From: Bos javanicus
Taxonomy: Eukaryota > Chordata > Mammalia > Artiodactyla > Bovidae
NCBI RefSeq assembly: GCF_032452875.1
Contig: NW_026893837.1
Coordinates: 248,001 to 312,000, forward strand
Length of the DNA stretch: 64,000 nt
Direction of reading: 5' to 3'
The notes beneath the pieces are model-generated. The model saw only the letters and a program-made list of their open reading frames with translations. It was not told where the DNA came from and made no database searches. The position numbers and the translations under genes are program-made. Every line of letters begins with the position of its first letter. Within the stretch, counting starts at the first letter, position 1. Below are positions 63,959-64,000 of this stretch, in pieces.

Positions 63959-64000
63959 GATCATGCACTGATCACGTGACTTATCATGCACTGATCATGT
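63959..64000 (+). repeat. Type B leader cut by the window end
   Basis: GTGACTTATCATGC followed by ACTGATCATGT matches the sequence ending 48 bp before island B1 at 6093. Confidence 0.85.

Larger units (their letters stand above)
1..64000. repeat. 22/23-bp satellite DNA array (whole window)
   Basis: The window is a head-to-tail array of a 23-bp unit composed of TGATCATGCAC followed by TGATCACGTGRC, with frequent 22-bp units lacking one G. Each unit has two TGATCA palindromes and one CACGTG palindrome, which supplies its single CpG. The consensus is about 48-52% GC by count. All recognisable islands and units run in the same orientation; no inversion was seen. The period shifts reading frame every unit and TGATCA places TGA on both strands, so long ORFs are excluded outside the islands. 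The architecture fits pericentromeric heterochromatin. Similarity to ruminant 23-bp-based satellites is recalled family knowledge, not a search result. Confidence 0.98.
55200..64000 (+). repeat. Higher-order repeat copy 3, interrupted and partial
   Basis: Slots 1 and 2 (55200, 57180) match copies 1 and 2. The C-B-A block follows, then fragment F5 and a B leader that match the part of copy 1 just before B1. The distance from slot 2 to the expected B island is about 4.5 kb more than in copy 1. Confidence 0.7.

Noticed and set aside
1..64000. CRISPR array
   Set aside because: Direct repeats are contiguous and no unique spacers lie between them; there are no cas genes.
1..64000. Bacterial plasmid iterons or a GATC-rich origin
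   Set aside because: The array extends over 64 kb with no replication gene, no DnaA-box pattern and no coding sequence; the higher-order structure is typical of eukaryotic satellites.
1..64000. CENP-B boxes, telomere repeats, alpha-satellite, SINE, LINE or LTR sequence
   Set aside because: None was recognised by eye: no TTCG-containing CENP-B-like 17-mer, no TTAGGG runs, no poly-A tails and no terminal repeats.
1..64000. A repeat protein encoded by the 23-bp unit
   Set aside because: The unit is not a multiple of 3, and TGATCA supplies TGA on both strands, so every frame is closed within about three units.
1..64000. Inverted copies of islands or of the array
   Set aside because: All 35 islands and all landmarks read on the plus strand; no reverse-complement island words were seen.

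Overview
The whole 64 kb window is one continuous, single-orientation satellite DNA array. I find no credible protein-coding gene, no rRNA or tRNA gene, no transposon and no unique sequence. The basic unit is 22-23 bp, made of an 11-bp half (TGATCATGCAC) and a 12-bp half (TGATCACGTGRC, R = A or G). A 22-bp variant has lost one G (CTATCATG instead of CTGATCATG). Because 23 is not a multiple of 3 and TGATCA is a palindrome containing TGA, stop codons fall in every frame on both strands. This kind of array points to pericentromeric or other heterochromatic DNA of a multicellular eukaryote, probably a mammal, in a long-read assembly. The 22/23-bp, 11+12 architecture recalls ruminant satellites such as the classical bovine 1.706 g/cm3 satellite (described as 23-bp units in a roughly 2.35 kb repeat). 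That link is from memory and unverified; equine or other mammalian satellites are not excluded.

The array is organised at several nested scales. (1) 11/12-bp halves form 22/23-bp units. (2) Units form 46-bp dimers (alternating GTGAC/GTGGC ends) or about 113-bp pentamers. (3) Every 0.5-3.2 kb there is an 'island' of about 240 bp rich in CAGCTGG, CAATTG and CAAGCAG. The islands are themselves diverged 46-bp (2 x 23) repeats, apparently derived from the same unit. There are 35: 21 of type A, 11 of type B (mostly 4 bp shorter) and 3 of type C (type A with a longer hybrid tail). (4) Nine islands in the order A-A-B-A-A-B-A-B-A form a higher-order repeat of 16.7 kb (1814-18513), repeated at 15.6 kb (18514-34140).

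From about 34 to 55 kb the order breaks down, with two long island-poor stretches (43.4-46.3 and 46.6-49.2 kb). A block holding C-B-A islands near 48.2-51.9 kb recurs exactly 9,465 bp downstream at 57.7-61.4 kb, apparently inside a third copy of the higher-order repeat that starts near 55.2 kb. The window stops inside a type B leader, so another island is predicted just past its right end.

The most notable signals are traces of islands being lost or overwritten by the background repeat: an intact leader followed by a scrambled island at 590-735, a landmark element partly rewritten toward the background at 33490-33560, and four orphan copies of a downstream landmark with no island at the usual distance. 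These could record gene conversion or unequal exchange, or they could be assembly or polishing artefacts; raw reads would decide.
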